Source: Spirometra erinaceieuropaei (lineage: Eukaryota > Platyhelminthes > Cestoda > Diphyllobothriidea > Diphyllobothriidae). Taken from it: 64,000 bases of DNA. Under the pieces are notes generated by a model that was given only the letters and a program-made list of their open reading frames with translations, did not search any database and was not told where the DNA came from. Numbering within the stretch: the stretch's first letter is position 1; each line of letters starts with the position of its first letter. The translations under genes and the position numbers were made by a program. Location of the stretch: NCBI GenBank assembly GCA_902702965.1, contig CACRXP010000388.1, positions 366,932 to 430,931 of the forward strand. The letters are read 5' to 3'. Of the stretch, positions 11,696-23,699 are shown piece after piece.

Positions 11696-13639
11696 CTGAC
11701 GCTGTTGAACGAGATTCACTGCGGTTTAAACACGGGAAGGACCCAAAGATATACTACATAGGCTTACTAGCGCATCCACAGGAATCATTCGCCCGCTGAA
11801 CCTTGTTGCTTAAGGCAAGTGTGCAAATCCTCACATCTCACTGTCTAATGACAGGCTTCTGTGGCGTCCTGATAAATCAAAGGGGCCTACGCCGCAGACT
11901 ACCCGGCGGAAGCAGATCTGCAGGTCAGGGCTAATTAACGGTTTCGCGGTTACCAAACGGTTGAAATCAGTCGTCTCATGTCCATCGTTATCGTTAGAGA
12001 AAAGGTCAATTCTTTTAGAAAAATACTGAATTCAAACGATATCAACCCTCCTACTTCCATCAGTTTCATAGTTTGACAAATTTTCGTGCGCGATATGTCT
12101 ATTGTTAGTACTAACCAAGGTTCCCTGAAGAATGTGCTGCCTGTCAACCATACATTTGCCGTTCTCAGCAGGTGGCTGCAAAAATAATTCAAAATAAGTA
12201 TGGTTAATATGATCTTTCAGAATTATTCGGGCCACAAAATGATTTAATCTGAATGCGTATAATGTTTTAAAATGATTTTTCAGCAATCGAATGCAGAAAC
12301 AGCCATGAACAAATCATATTTCAAAATTTTGAGCTGTATGTTAGTTAATTATAGCAGTTAATTTAAAGTCAGCAACCATTGAGGTCAAAATGCATGTTTT
12401 AAGGGTTTTTTTGAGATGACATCAAACACACTGACCAGAAATTAAGATTGTACTTAAGTAGATCCTACAGAATTTTAAAATGCCCTAGTACCAGTGTTTC
12501 TATAAAGTGCTTCCGAACTAATGTCCTAAATTTTACTTCTGATAGATGATAAGCGTTTTGAATAATTTAACCCCTATGACCAACTTTTAAAAGCAAAACA
12601 CACAGTGCCCCAAACTTTATGAAAACATGGCGAAAAAAGTTCATTAACTGAAATATATTCGTATTTGCCCATACGTTTAAATATTTTTAAATATATTTTA
12701 GTATTTCATATATTTTATTCTCCGAGACTAAAGATAGAAAACCCAAAATAAGCGAGAATTGACTTCCGCCAGTCTCTTGTTATGAACCATCTACCGTCTT
12801 TCTTCGCTTCTGTTCCACTGGATCTGTCTATTGACATATTTGAAGTACTCCCACCGATCAAATAAGATGAAGTGGAGAATTGTCACGAACACACTCAAAT
12901 CCCTCAAATCCGGAGGTTGTGTGCCAAGACATACTTCATCTGACACGGAGCTATCGTAAGCAGGTTAAATACACTGGCGAGCTCATCGATTTTTTTCCAA
13001 GGTGATGCACCAAAGTATGTGCTGAGGGGGGCGGCGTATCGCATTAGAATGGCCCATAAAAGCACAAAGCTTTTATAATTCTCCGAGCTTACGCTTTAAT
13101 CTGGGTAGGCGATTAAATCAACAGAGGCGACGGGGTAGTCTATGGGCAACAGTAGTGTCGAAGTTTAAATAGCAACTGCACTTTGCAAGATAATTTATAT
13201 TTCCGGTAGAGTTTTGTAAACAGCTGCTTGATTAAGTAAGTGTAGAAGTTTGGGGGCATGTTTGTGGTCCATGAGTGCCGAATATCTTTCATTTCGTGGC
13301 TTTTCAAAAAATATGCTATCCAAAATTTTCATATTGATCGACAGTGCTCTAACTTAAGTGTTTACTCAAGGGACCTTCAAAATTCTCTGCCCAGACTCTA
13401 AGTGTGCATGAAGCTGATTATTTCTTGCCGAAACGGACGCAGAAACGTGCATAACCATCAACTTCAGAGGGCTGCATTTATACGATACCTGTTAAACGTA
13501 AAAAATATGTTGACGGCGGATTCTTGAAGGGACTTGTTTCCTGGTAGTAATAATTGTCTTCGCTACCTTAGAAAGTATTCATAATTTCCTGTATGTGTAA
13601 AATACTCAGCGTTAAGTGATTACCTGCAGACATTGCATG
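11696..13639. other. No gene seen
   Basis: AT-rich, with only short, unbiased open frames on both strands, such as those between 11950 and 12286. No known repeat was recognised. Confidence 0.4.
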
Positions 13640-13651
13640 GCGAAACCACTG

Positions 13652-13685
13652 TCATATACACGTATATGTATATATACGTATATTG
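13652..13685. repeat. AT palindrome
   Basis: An alternating stretch, ACACGTATATGTATATATAC then GTATAT, is able to form a hairpin. It lies about 60 bases before a SINE. A simple-sequence origin is enough to explain it. Confidence 0.6.
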
Positions 13686-13744
13686 TAGTAGAGACTCGAT
13701 CTAGAGCCTTGTAGGCAGTAGAACGGCGCCCAGTAATATATGCA

Positions 13745-13945
13745 AAGGAAGACTACTGACAACGACGAGGGAGCCTGGGATGGCCGCTTCTGGCTTAACG
13801 GCAGTCGATAGTTAACCTTACCAAACCCCAGGTTTAGGGACGGCTGAGCTTCGAATCAGAGTTCTCTGGGTTCTTTGCCTAACGCACCAACCATTAAGCT
13901 AGGGGTTGGTTGTCCTGTCGGTTGAGATCGGCAACATTAACAACA
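13745..13945 (-). repeat. tRNA-related SINE copy
   Basis: On the minus strand the tRNA-related head has an A-box-like TAGCTTAATGGTTGG and a B-box-like GATTCGAAGC. The body ends with the GGCCATCCCAGGCTCCC-type block shared with 15360-15590 and 49300-49480. Divergence between copies is substantial. The plus-strand side carries GTCCTGTCGGTTGAGATCGG, conserved in the family. Confidence 0.65.
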
Positions 13946-14167
13946 TACTTCATAATCGGCCAGCGAAAACATTTATTCTCGCTCGAAGTGGACAGAATCT
14001 CCTTTTTGCAGATATACTGATGTTGGCGAATTTTATGCCGAAAATTCCTCTAAAGAAACGCACAAAATTACACAGGATTTGCCTTACTTTTAGCAGTAGT
14101 ATGTACTCTCGACCTCAATAATTTTAACCGTTTAAATTTACCGTCGAACTTTGCTCTACAAATTGCG

Positions 14168-15149
14168 TACAGTAGGTGGGCTAACTCATGAAATGTCAAC
14201 CGAAATTTCGAAATGCGTTTTAGTTTCCAAAAGATTAATTAAATAGAGATGTAAACCTAATCATCATGCCGCCTAATTCTATAATAATTCTGTAACCTCA
14301 GGATGTCAGCTTTAGAACGAATGTCTTTACGGCTAAATGCAAAAGACCGTACTCTGTAAAAAAATTAACTACTTATAAAGCATGCATTTTTCTCATTGTT
14401 TTCGATGCCCTTAGAGATTCAATTATATTTCTTGGGAAACACCATAAAAATATTCATCGTTTTGCTCATTCGGTAGACAATTACTTCGTCTTTTAATTTC
14501 ATTCTTGAAGCGAGGATATACTTGGTTTTCAAAAACCCTTCCAATTCCCGAATAATTTTGAACCCAACCTGTCATTAAATTTGCATTCAGGGTATCCAAA
14601 TTACAAGCCGTATATTTTCCACGTACAGAAATCCATACATTTCTCTACAGTATTAAGAGGTGATTATATAAGGTTCATCAAATTTACGAGCGATATTCTT
14701 AACTTTACAAGTTACATTGGTAAATGCAGAGACATGGCGTCTTATGACCGGCTGTTTCACTGTACTAAAAATATCACAATTAGAAACTTTTTCAAACCGA
14801 ATTATACTCTTCCTTTGAGTATAAAATTTTACGATGTAATTGGCTACTGATTAAGCAAAAAATTGAATATTTTTATGCATGTTATCCATGAAATATAATT
14901 AAATTTTTAAGAGCATCAAAAACCTATTAGAAAAATGCATGCTACATATGAAGTCCTTTTTACATAGTGTACGTTTTGCATGCAACCGGAAATAAATGCG
15001 TTCAAAAGCCAACATCCTGAGTTAACTGAATTATTATAGATTTGTGCTGCATGATGATTAGTCTTACAACTTCACTTAATTACTCTTTTCGAAGTTAAAA
15101 CGTATTTTGGAATTTTGGCTGACATTTCATGAGTTAGCCCCCGTACTAC
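14168..15149. mobile_element. Full-length fold-back MITE copy
   Basis: The left end is TACAGTAGGTGGGCTAACTC. The right end is inverted (CATTTCATGAGTTAGCCC, then CCGTACTACA) and has lost the exact CAGT. At about 982 bp it matches the length of the 24.3-kb copy. Inverted inner landmarks include CAACCGAAATTTCGAAATG. An open frame at 14581-14850 is a by-product of the AT-rich interior and has no transposase motif. Confidence 0.75.
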
Positions 15150-15359
15150 ACATGTGAAGTCTTGTTCAACTTTTGTCGGATATCAGTGCTTAAACGGTCG
15201 GCAAGCTGCGTAAATATGGTCTCATACAAATTTTTGTGATACGCACACTGTAGTAAACGGACTCCTCTATTGAACTTCTACGGTTTATTTGAGATATCGA
15301 GTGTGGTGTGCCTTAGCTTAATATGCATCCGTTAACTTGATTCCTGAAAAAAATAGAGA
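15150..15359. other. No gene seen
   Basis: Short AT-rich spacer between the MITE and the SINE. Confidence 0.4.
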
Positions 15360-15590
15360 ATTTGCAAAGGAAGATTGCCCATAAAGACAGGGAGCGGGGG
15401 ATGGCCATTTCCAGCTTATCGGCTGTCGTCAGACAGTCATACTAATCCCAGATGTGAATGGCTTGAGATTCGAACCCAGATTCTGCCTTCCTTGTGGATT
15501 AATTGGTTCAACGCCTTACCAGTGATCTACGGGTCGTTGTCCTGTATGTTGTATTAGGGAATATTCATTATCGTAGCAAAGGCGTTCACC
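15360..15590 (-). repeat. tRNA-related SINE copy
   Basis: Read on the minus strand, the head has an A-box-like TAGATCACTGGTAAGGCG and a B-box-like GGGTTCGAATCTC. It is followed by a body with GACTGTCTGACGACAGCCGA and a GGCCATCCCCCGCTCCC block. Both Pol III boxes are recognisable, better than in the 13.8-kb copy. Confidence 0.7.
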
Positions 15591-16039
15591 GATCAGTGGA
15601 TGAGGCACACTTGTCCCTGCCTGTAGTGACTCCAGATGGAATATCAAGGCGCAAGTAGGCGGTCACTTTGAGCTAACAGTGGACGTCCTTCTTGCTGTAG
15701 GTATACAGCTTTTTGTCTGCAATATTTTCTTCCCTCATGCCGAAACTCTATCATAGAATTGAAAAGTTCCTCCGAGGGGCATTTCGGACAATCAAATTTG
15801 GGAAATTATGACTAGAAAATTGCGTGGCCTATAATTTCAATAAATCCTATTCATATGTTTGCTTATTGTGTCCTAACGACACGAGGACGAGTTACTGCAA
15901 TCTCCCTAAAGTTGGCCAGATCCGCTAGTTTCCCAGACGGCAAAAAATAAGCGTTCAACGCTGCCGATGCGCTGCACTAGTAAGCATTCTAGGACGAAAG
16001 CCTGAAAAGGTCAAGGTCTCTAGGAAACACCGATAGGCC
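15591..16039. other. No gene seen
   Basis: No exon or recognised repeat in this stretch. Confidence 0.4.
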
Positions 16040-16560
16040 GAAGCTTTGGACGGCTGTGCGGCTGCCCACCTAAAAAAGCGGGATCTTGAACACAGTGGTA
16101 GACTATTCTGCCGCAGCTATGTGGTCTCGTCTAATCAGTGGGACGTTGGAATTTCCGGGGAGTTTAGGCAGTCGTGGCCATCATACTGTGAGTTCCACCA
16201 TGATAGGGGCGCAAGACCTGGTAGGCCGGACGGGAAGAATCGCCTATCTGTCCTTCCCCTCCCCCCCACAGGACATTGGAATAGGAACTCCCCGTAATAC
16301 AGGTGGCTTTGCGCCAACTTCCGGGAAAATGATAGTTAGAGTTAAGGCTGGGCTGGGCATAAGGTCAAAATTAATGTTACGCTCAAGGCTTGATGTAGAG
16401 TTAGTGTTAAAGCTAGGACCCAGAATAGGTCAACTTTCCTGGAATCTAGCGGGAGGTAACGGTGTTACGGGAAATTGTTTTATTCGTGCGTCTCACCGGG
16501 GTGAGGGAGGGCAAATAAGTGCCTCACTGGCTGGTGCGAGCTGGAAATGATGATTGATCA
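16040..16560. repeat. GC-rich dispersed repeat with telomere-like run
   Basis: GC-rich flanks (16120-16310) surround a decayed run at 16330-16430 (AGTTAGAGTTAAGGCTGGGC and further GTTA-type units). A 154-codon open frame crosses the region in one frame and other frames are open too. The apparent protein is repetitive-sequence translation with no domain. It shares its architecture with 10020-11170. Confidence 0.5.
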
Positions 16561-17639
16561 AACAGTCGTTTAAAATCGTGAACCCTATCGTTCTTCGGTT
16601 CCCTCCGGCTAAGCTTAATTAGTCAAATTCACTACGAATGTTGTCTTGACTTATCTATCCAGCCCCACGGACATTCTGCATAGTACTTCTTCAGGTCCTA
16701 TGATCGACAGGCAGTAGAGTGGAACGTTTTATTACCTCTACTTTATTGTCCAACAAATAATACCTATGACCTAAGGACCAGCTTCCTATCCTGACTATTA
16801 CATTGGGCTAAATTTTGAGCTGACCCCATTTTAGCCCAAGCCCCACTTCTGCTTGCTGATGAAGAAAGAAATGCTCTTGCCACCTCAGTCATCCTTTCTA
16901 ATGCCTTTAAGATACCATCACCACATTGTTGCAGTCAATGTAGAGTACCATATCAAAAAATTTGGTGTGTGGCGGCTAGGGTGATGCAGGCGCTCAATTT
17001 ACGACCACAAACTTAATTGTCACAAACTTGGAACTTTAATGTGATCCAAACGCGCGCATTTAGGTGCGACGTAAAAGCGTTGTTTTTGCGAAAAGGAGTG
17101 ACGCCCTGTAAGATTGTTTTACGGCAGGGACGATTGTGGTGAAAGTGGGCGACTTTACGCCGAAGCAAATGTGATGGTCGGTGCATTTATGGCGGCAACT
17201 CACGGCTCTCAAGGAGTAAATAGTGCATCTAAGCATTTTACGTCGGACTAGAGCGTAGTTCTTGTTCCTTCGAGGGTGACAGCGCAAAGCTCACTAGGAT
17301 GCGGGTAGTTAGGTTTGACGGCCGATGCAGCATGCTTCTAACAGCCACATCCTTTGTTCCTGTCTGTAAACCAGCTTTCCCATTCAGCTCGGGAGCCCGA
17401 CTTCATGTTCGGCATACTTTGCTCTTGAGTTCCGTGCCGCAAGTCGGAATTTTTACATAATTCTGTCTTTGTCTGCTGATGGGTGCCCTGTGCCTGTGCC
17501 CAGCGAATCGAAGAAGCCGAGGGTTTCTATTTTATTTAGGAATAAAATGCAGTCAGTTCGCTAGACGAAAATTACGGACTCCTACACGAGCACAAACTGG
17601 AAACTCAGACGCTAGATACAAACCCTCAGCTAACAGTCT
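16561..17639. other. No gene seen
   Basis: Mixed composition. A minus-strand open stretch at 17287-17060 has some cysteine and histidine content but no splice borders or codon bias that I can defend. Confidence 0.35.
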
Positions 17640-19015
17640 ACACTAGAGAAATGGGTCATAATTTCGACCTTCAAAGGACGATTTTCTTAGGCCACTGCAA
17701 CTCAAGGACAGAATGGTTAACACTTGAAGTGGGGTATTAAGACGCCAAATTTATCTTGACCTTGCTGAATCCGATAGCATTCAGCGCCGTTACATACGAA
17801 AGATCAGGACAAGATGGCCACACAACACTTATTAGAACTAAGCAGAGACGGCCCAATGACGAACGCACCCGACAGGAACGTAAAAAGGCCGCCAGACGGA
17901 GTAACTTTTGCAAAAGCTCAGCTACGCCCATCGAGATGTTGACTCATAACGTACCCAACTGTCAAGTTCAACTGTTCGTGAAGGGCACACCAATGGGTTC
18001 GCCGATTTCGGGCTTCATCGCCGAGGCAGTCCTGAAACGGTTGGAGTCGCTGGTCTTCCAACGTCACAGACGGAAATTCTGAGCACGATATGTGGATGAT
18101 GCCTTCGTCGTTATGGACTGGGATCAGCTGCTGACATTCAAGGAACATCTGAATACATTCTTCCCGGACATTCAATTTACGATGGAGAAGGAAGAAAACA
18201 ACCAGCTGGCCTTCCTGGATGTCCTAGTATACCGCAAAGATTTTGGTGGCCTAAAGACCAAAGTGTTCAGGAAAGTGACAACTACGACGCAAGTACTGAA
18301 CTTTACCAGCAACCACCCAATCAGACACAATCTTAATTGTGTAAGGACGCTCTATCGGCGTGTCGAAACACGTTGCAGTGAGCCGGAAGACAAGATTGCC
18401 GAACTACAATAACTCCGACGGGTCTTCAAAGTCAATGGCGTCAGGTAAGGAAACCAAATGACCCGCTGCCACGACAAGAAACGTCTGGAGTCGTTTATCG
18501 GATCTGATGCAGTTGCGGACAAACCAGCTACGTCGGAGAAACCGGAAGACAGCTCTGCGCGCGAATGGCCGAACATACTGCAGCGGTACGGAGAAATGAC
18601 GCTAGATCTCAAGTTGCAGCTCATTCGACGAGATCCGGCCACACATTCAAATTTGATGAGGCCGAAATTCTCGCAAGAGGTGACAACCGCGTGAGCCGCG
18701 GGGTGCTTGAGTTACGGTTTACTGGCGCCCAGTCCGTAAGTGCAATGACAATGGCGCAAGGGCAATGACATTTCCCTTCCATACTCAGTGCTGAGACTTC
18801 GCCTAGGCTTAGTTATTAGCCACGCGAGAAGCGCACAGGTGAACACTTTCCTCAACGCCAGGGTTGATTGATCAGATGGTCGAGCAATCATCCCACCAAC
18901 ATCTAACGCACGTGATGAAATTGCACCAAGTTACGACTCGAATGTCGGCCATCAAATAGTCAGCACACCAAGTGCAACGATCGCTGGTGAAGGGGGGAGC
19001 CGTGAATATTCATAG
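17640..19015 (+). pseudogene. Decayed Penelope-like element: RT and GIY-YIG tail
   Basis: The RT palm is clear. VKGTPMGSPISGF (about 17975-18020) is followed by ARYVDDAFVV, holding the catalytic YVDD box, and then NNQLAFLDVLVYRKD. These share one frame but a TGA (18080-18082) falls just before YVDD and a TAA ends the block at 18410. A TAA at about 18446-18448 interrupts the connector (LRRVFKVNGVR). The front of the endonuclease domain is missing or scrambled. In another frame the C-terminal tail survives (GHTFKFDEAEILARGDN, then NDISLPYSVLRLRLG). PLEs copy themselves by target-primed reverse transcription using the GIY-YIG nuclease; this copy cannot make either enzyme intact. The N-terminal part upstream of 17756 is only faintly readable. 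Confidence 0.85.
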
Positions 19016-19039
19016 GTGTGCGGTGGCATGGCGACTGCC

Positions 19040-19200
19040 TCCTATCAATACTGCAGCCCCTTGTTCATGAACCACTCGTATCTGCTTTTGTCTCTGATGT
19101 TGTGCCCGAGCTGGAGTCTGAAACGTCAGGCTAATAAAGTTTTTGTCCCAGCGATTGTGTCTCCTTTTTCAAAACTGCTCCAAATCACACTCTGTCGATT
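19040..19200 (+). ncRNA. PLE terminal region with degenerate hammerhead-like core
   Basis: Directly downstream of the PLE coding remains, CTGATGT (19094-19100) stands where a hammerhead CTGATGA is expected. A short stem-loop, GAAA (19120-19123) and CGTC (19124-19127) follow, then AGGCTAATAAAG. The same layout recurs at 51787-51995 with an unmutated CTGATGA. Hammerhead motifs in PLE terminal repeats are established in many eukaryotes. The A-to-T change in the core suggests this copy is inactive. Confidence 0.6.
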
Positions 19201-19509
19201 AGTAAGAGGTAGGTCGTTAAGGTTCTGCTATTAGCAAGATTCTTTATAATATGCAGATCAAACTGAGCTTTGTAATACCTCACTTATTTAGCCCAGTCGA
19301 AACTAAACGAGTGCCATCGAAGCTGTCAGAAAGTCTTGGACTCACTGACAAGTACAGCTACCGGAAATATTATTACAGCAATGGATATCAGGGCAACAAT
19401 CGAACCGTAGCGCATTACAGTTTTTCGTTGCTCTAATCGGAGTATTCCCTTGAAAAAGAATATTTATTTCATCCATAATGAAAAACCAAATTTCAGTCCA
19501 AAACCTAAC
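19201..19509. other. No gene; likely intron 1 of the minus-strand gene
   Basis: If the exon at 19842-19510 is real, this stretch and the PLE beyond it lie in its first intron. Nothing else was recognised. Confidence 0.3.
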
Positions 19510-19842
19510 CTGAGGGCACATTAAGTAGACACTGTTGACGGCGTTGGAGGCCGCAGAGGCTGCTCGCAGTCGCTTTTGGGCAGCGGAATCCAGTCCGACC
19601 TCACAGGACAGGATGCCGCGTCTGTCCGCAGAAATGCCATAGTTGAGTTGCACAGACGGTCCCTGCGGTTCATCGGACTGCAGGATTTGCGATTCTTTGG
19701 AAGAATTGATAGCTTCCTTCCTGCCCGGGTCACTCTGTTCGGCAGTACTCACCGGCGATTTCTGTGGGGCATCCAGACTCCAGGCGAGCGTCAGGAAACA
19801 CGTCAGTGCCGCGTGTAAGTATAGGCGATCCAACGATTTCAT
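19510..19842 (-). CDS. First coding exon of a secreted or membrane protein
   Basis: The ATG at 19842 opens 111 codons ending at CCTCAG followed by GTTAGG (donor at 19509), phase 0. Residues 1-22 form a signal peptide (LYLHAALTCFLTLAWS core), with cleavage likely near AWS/LDAPQ. A polar stretch follows with a possible N-glycosylation site (NSS, residues 46-48), then SVQLNYGISADRRGILSCEV, which could begin a beta-sandwich or Ig-like fold. A second cysteine comes near the end (YLMCPQ). Codons end mostly in G or C, and local GC is higher than in the flanks. An upstream in-frame ATG at 19911 would add 23 residues without a signal-like start. Dibasic RR and KR pairs also allow a prohormone reading. 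No family was identified. Downstream exons were not found; the PLE at 17.6-19.2 kb would be intronic. Confidence 0.65.
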
Positions 19843-19959
19843 CGTACTGAAGACATTTCTGGAAGACATACACGATCCGTTAGCCAGTCGTGAATTACGA
19901 AACGGACACAAATGGTGGCCGCAAAATGGTTTTGAAGTGAGCAGTCAGTAGGAAGCCTC

Positions 19960-22900
19960 CGACTTATCCCCACGAGGTTTTTATGCCTCTAGGACCGTAA
20001 GTTTTACAGGATATGCCATGGACGCCAAAATTCCTTTAATCCTGATGGAACTACTTAACTATATATTTCTGATGACGAAGGTCCTGTAGTATGTTGAAAG
20101 TAGTCAATGAACATGTTGTCCACCGATTGGCAAGTTTTCCAGCCGCATAAGTTAATTGCACTGGAAAAGCTGATGGATTAAAGGGATTGTAAATTATCCA
20201 CCGTTTTGTCTGCTTTCACTTTTTAATGCAGACATCTAAGAGAACACTGATTTATCACAAGTCCTAAGGTTCGTTTTACACGAGTTTAATACTGTTGCCA
20301 TTTGCTATGATGTAATATTATGTTTTCAGAATGGACATTATCGGTTGCAGTTATCGGAAGCTAGTCTGCGCTTTTACATGCACGGCATGCTTGCTCTTAT
20401 CGGCAAGCAACCAATCAGTTTATTCCAGTAAAGACTTCTCCAGTGGCTTCTGAAAAGTAAAAGGTCGTATATAAGCTTTTTAAACGTTACATGCATAAAA
20501 TTGTGCTTTAACTATATTAAGTGATCTGAACAATGTTCATGCTGAAGTATTTCTCTAAAAGGTGTAATAGAAGGCACTTTAACAAGAAAAACCCACATGA
20601 TATTACACGCATGCTCAGTCGAGGTTCAATTTGCATTGTATACAACGTAGTTTGGTAGAACGTGCTCTGTTTACCAACATTTTACCCTATTTCATCACGC
20701 CTTCCTATAAGAAACCACCAAGTAAGCTTTGACAGTACTTGAACAAAGCTAAAGACTTCGCGAATATACGCACTTCCATCAGGGTATCCAGAGGCTGACG
20801 CCCAACTCGGATGTCAGATTTCAAGCATCGATGTTCCCAATAAAAAAGGGAAAAGAAAAAAGTCCAAATGAAATGTAAAAAGACGAAGAAAGTGCGTTCC
20901 AGGGATTTTCTGATGAGACTATCTCTAGCTCAGGTGTTTGCCACACCTGAGAAATTTAAAAATGTTCGATAAAAATGTTTTAAATTTCCGAGTTTTATTA
21001 GCTAAAAATTCACTAACTGCAAGCGTTGCTGATGCAAAATCCAATTTCGTTTCTATTAATTGTGTAGTAAAAAAACTCCTAACAAGATAGGCTGCAATGA
21101 TCGTTGACCACTTCAGACAAACTGGACGGCTAGAGAGACTAAAGGGCACATTGAGGTACCGAGGAGTTGGCAAAGGCCCCTGACCCACGCTAGTTACCGA
21201 TAGCCCATTACTGAGTCACTAGTACTTTGAATGATAGTCATGGCGTGAAGGTATATTACTTCATATATACGCTTTCGCAGTCGTAGCTAAACCACCTGGG
21301 AATGTGGTTGCAGGTGCACTAATAAATTACTGTCTCACGCGCTGCCGACCGCACTTTGAAGTGCCAGGGCACGGCCAGAACACACTGACGCGCGTTTGTG
21401 CGATATATATACATATATATGCGGAGGTGTGTGCACAGCCAGAGACGTTGCCGCTTCTAGATTAACCATTGCACTAGATTCGTTCGACACAGGGATGGAT
21501 TCCAATGACTTAGATGCTTAACTACGGCTGCCGTCCGAACCCTTATCTCACAGTAGACATTGTGCCCCCTACGACGGGCCACGCAGGAGATGTGCTGAAT
21601 CAAAGCGGAGGCTAGATTAGTGGACGGCGTGCGTTATCCAAGCAGCGCAGAGTCCGCCATTCCATAACAAAGACCACAAGTGGAGAGACAAGGCGACACG
21701 CCTAGGCACAGGTTTAAGATCGCGCCAGCAACTTGCGCCTAATCTCAGCATCAGATGGTTGACCGGCTCGGACAATGGAAATTGAAGTGAGAGAGTGAGA
21801 TCGACCCTACGACAATTAAGATTGTAACGCCCTAAAAAAACTGACGTGTTTTAAACATTGTCCCAATATTCCAAAAGTCGTGGTTTGGAGGGTTTCCGCT
21901 TCATAGGATAACTAGGTCTACCAAGGATAGAGTCAGGCTGCAGTGGCTGCCTCTAAGTATGGTTTCTGTTGCACTACTACTCATATCGGATCTCATACGA
22001 TCCGTTCCCTCTGATCAGTAAGAACACGGTCGATTGTGCGTCAGCCAGGTCGTGTGTGTGGCGGGCGTAGACTGACTTCGTGACTTTGTAAGCCACTGCG
22101 CTCGAGCCCGCCTCCGGTTGTTCTTGCCACCGGGCTCAGATGGATTAGTGCGACAGTTGCTACATAAGTCTGCTATAAATAGTAGCTAATTCATGCGCAA
22201 GTCACCATTCTGAGCTCAACAAGTTGCCGGGTAAGCATTTTGTTGGAGGTAAATGAATGAATGAATCGATTGATCAGGTGTAGACAGTACTGACCGGCTG
22301 TCCACAAGAACCATTTACCATTTAAACACCGAGATCTATATACGTCTGTCAAACATCGGACTATTGGCGACGGATGACGAAGGTCCGAACCTGGCTCGGT
22401 TGAAAGCTGCAATTCTGTGGTTAAAATATCAATCTTGCTTTCTAATGCACTTGACTGCTTGTAGTTCTATTGAGGAACTCACACTGCCACACTTGAGTTA
22501 AAGTACTCAGCCGAGAATCCGAAGGTCGAGATATAAATTTCTTTAAAGAACGAATGGAGCCTAATATTTGAGGCCTAGGGATCTGTTTCACTAGCCAAAA
22601 AGACGACTGCTCGATCACCGGAGTTATTTATGCCTCGAATTCACACGAGCTGATCTTCAAGAATGACGAGAAATTAATTATCAGGGACTAATTATCCTAA
22701 CTTGATGTCAGTCCCATCGAGATAGGACTGGTCTTGCAGTTCACAGCGATGAAGATAACTTCACGGAGGGGGAGCAAGGTAGGTTGTGCAGGGACTGAAG
22801 CTTAGAACCGCAAGGAAAATTAAATTAACCAGTTCAAGGGATTCTCTCTCGCATACGGAGCAAATACTCTTGTTTTTTGACCTAAAATTTAGGCCCCTAG

Positions 22901-23699
22901 ATGTGCAAACGTCCGATAAATAACCGTGTTTGCTTCATTCGCAGCGCACACCCTTACATTGCGCTTTCTCTCATGTTCAACGGCTCAGACAAATGGCAGA
23001 GTAGTTCCGGTGACCAGTCAGCTTACGACAATGCAAACATTAGCGGTGTTCCACAAACAGGAGCTATAGGTTACATGCACTGGCCCAGATTATCTCGTTT
23101 ATGTTGCAAATGTTGACGTCACAACGCAGCCATTCAAGAAAAATTATATACACTAATTATATACACTAAACTGGAAAGGTTTGCGGGCGAGATGAACCAA
23201 ATCAACAGGCAGCAAGAACATTGTCAGTAAAATTGTCTTTACATTTGGGCCGGAGGCTGACCAGACACCCATGGGAAGCCATTTTTTATAAACGAAAAAA
23301 GCAATTTGAAATATGAGGGGATAAAATTAAAGAACTTGTACTGTCAGACTAAAGGTATCCTGAAGTGTCATTTTAGCATCTTTTCCACCAGTAACTAACC
23401 CTGCCCAATCTCGAGACCTGCATTTTGACGGACGTCCCCCCTCTTGGCTGTCATAAGCAGTATTCAAGATCAGATGACCTGACTGCCAAATCGGGCCCAA
23501 ATATTTGCTTTGATATGAACCTCTGTATTTGAACCCTTGAGTACTAGTCTTACCCAGCTTCATTTTATCAATTTTTCAATCTTAACGTTGGAATGGCTTG
23601 CTAATTAGTGCAAATAGGCCAGGAATGGTTGACATAGACTCTTAGTCGCTTGACAGTGATAATTGATAGATGTTTTGGCCGATTTTGGATAATTCATAT
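19960..23699. other. Long stretch without a recognised gene
   Basis: Only short open frames. Notable items are a perfect 9-bp hairpin (CTCAGGTGT, loop, ACACCTGAG) at about 20929-20951; an alternating AT block at 21402-21423; and a two-copy tandem of AATTATATACACT at 23141-23166. No splice-bordered exon with codon bias was seen. Composition at 21300-22160 is more balanced but still yields no domain. Confidence 0.4.

Noticed and set aside
16086..16550. 154-codon plus-strand gene
   Set aside because: Overlaps a dispersed repeat with GTTA-type units; two other frames are open and no domain or splice borders exist.
20066..20105. Second hammerhead-like hit (CTGATGACGAAGG, later GAAAGTAGTC)
   Set aside because: No complementary stem II between the two core pieces.
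20909..20960. Hammerhead ribozyme (CTGATGAG followed by a hairpin and GAAA)
   Set aside because: The hairpin CTCAGGTGT/ACACCTGAG does not connect CTGATGA to GAAA as stem II would; the 12 bases after CTGATGA are unpaired.
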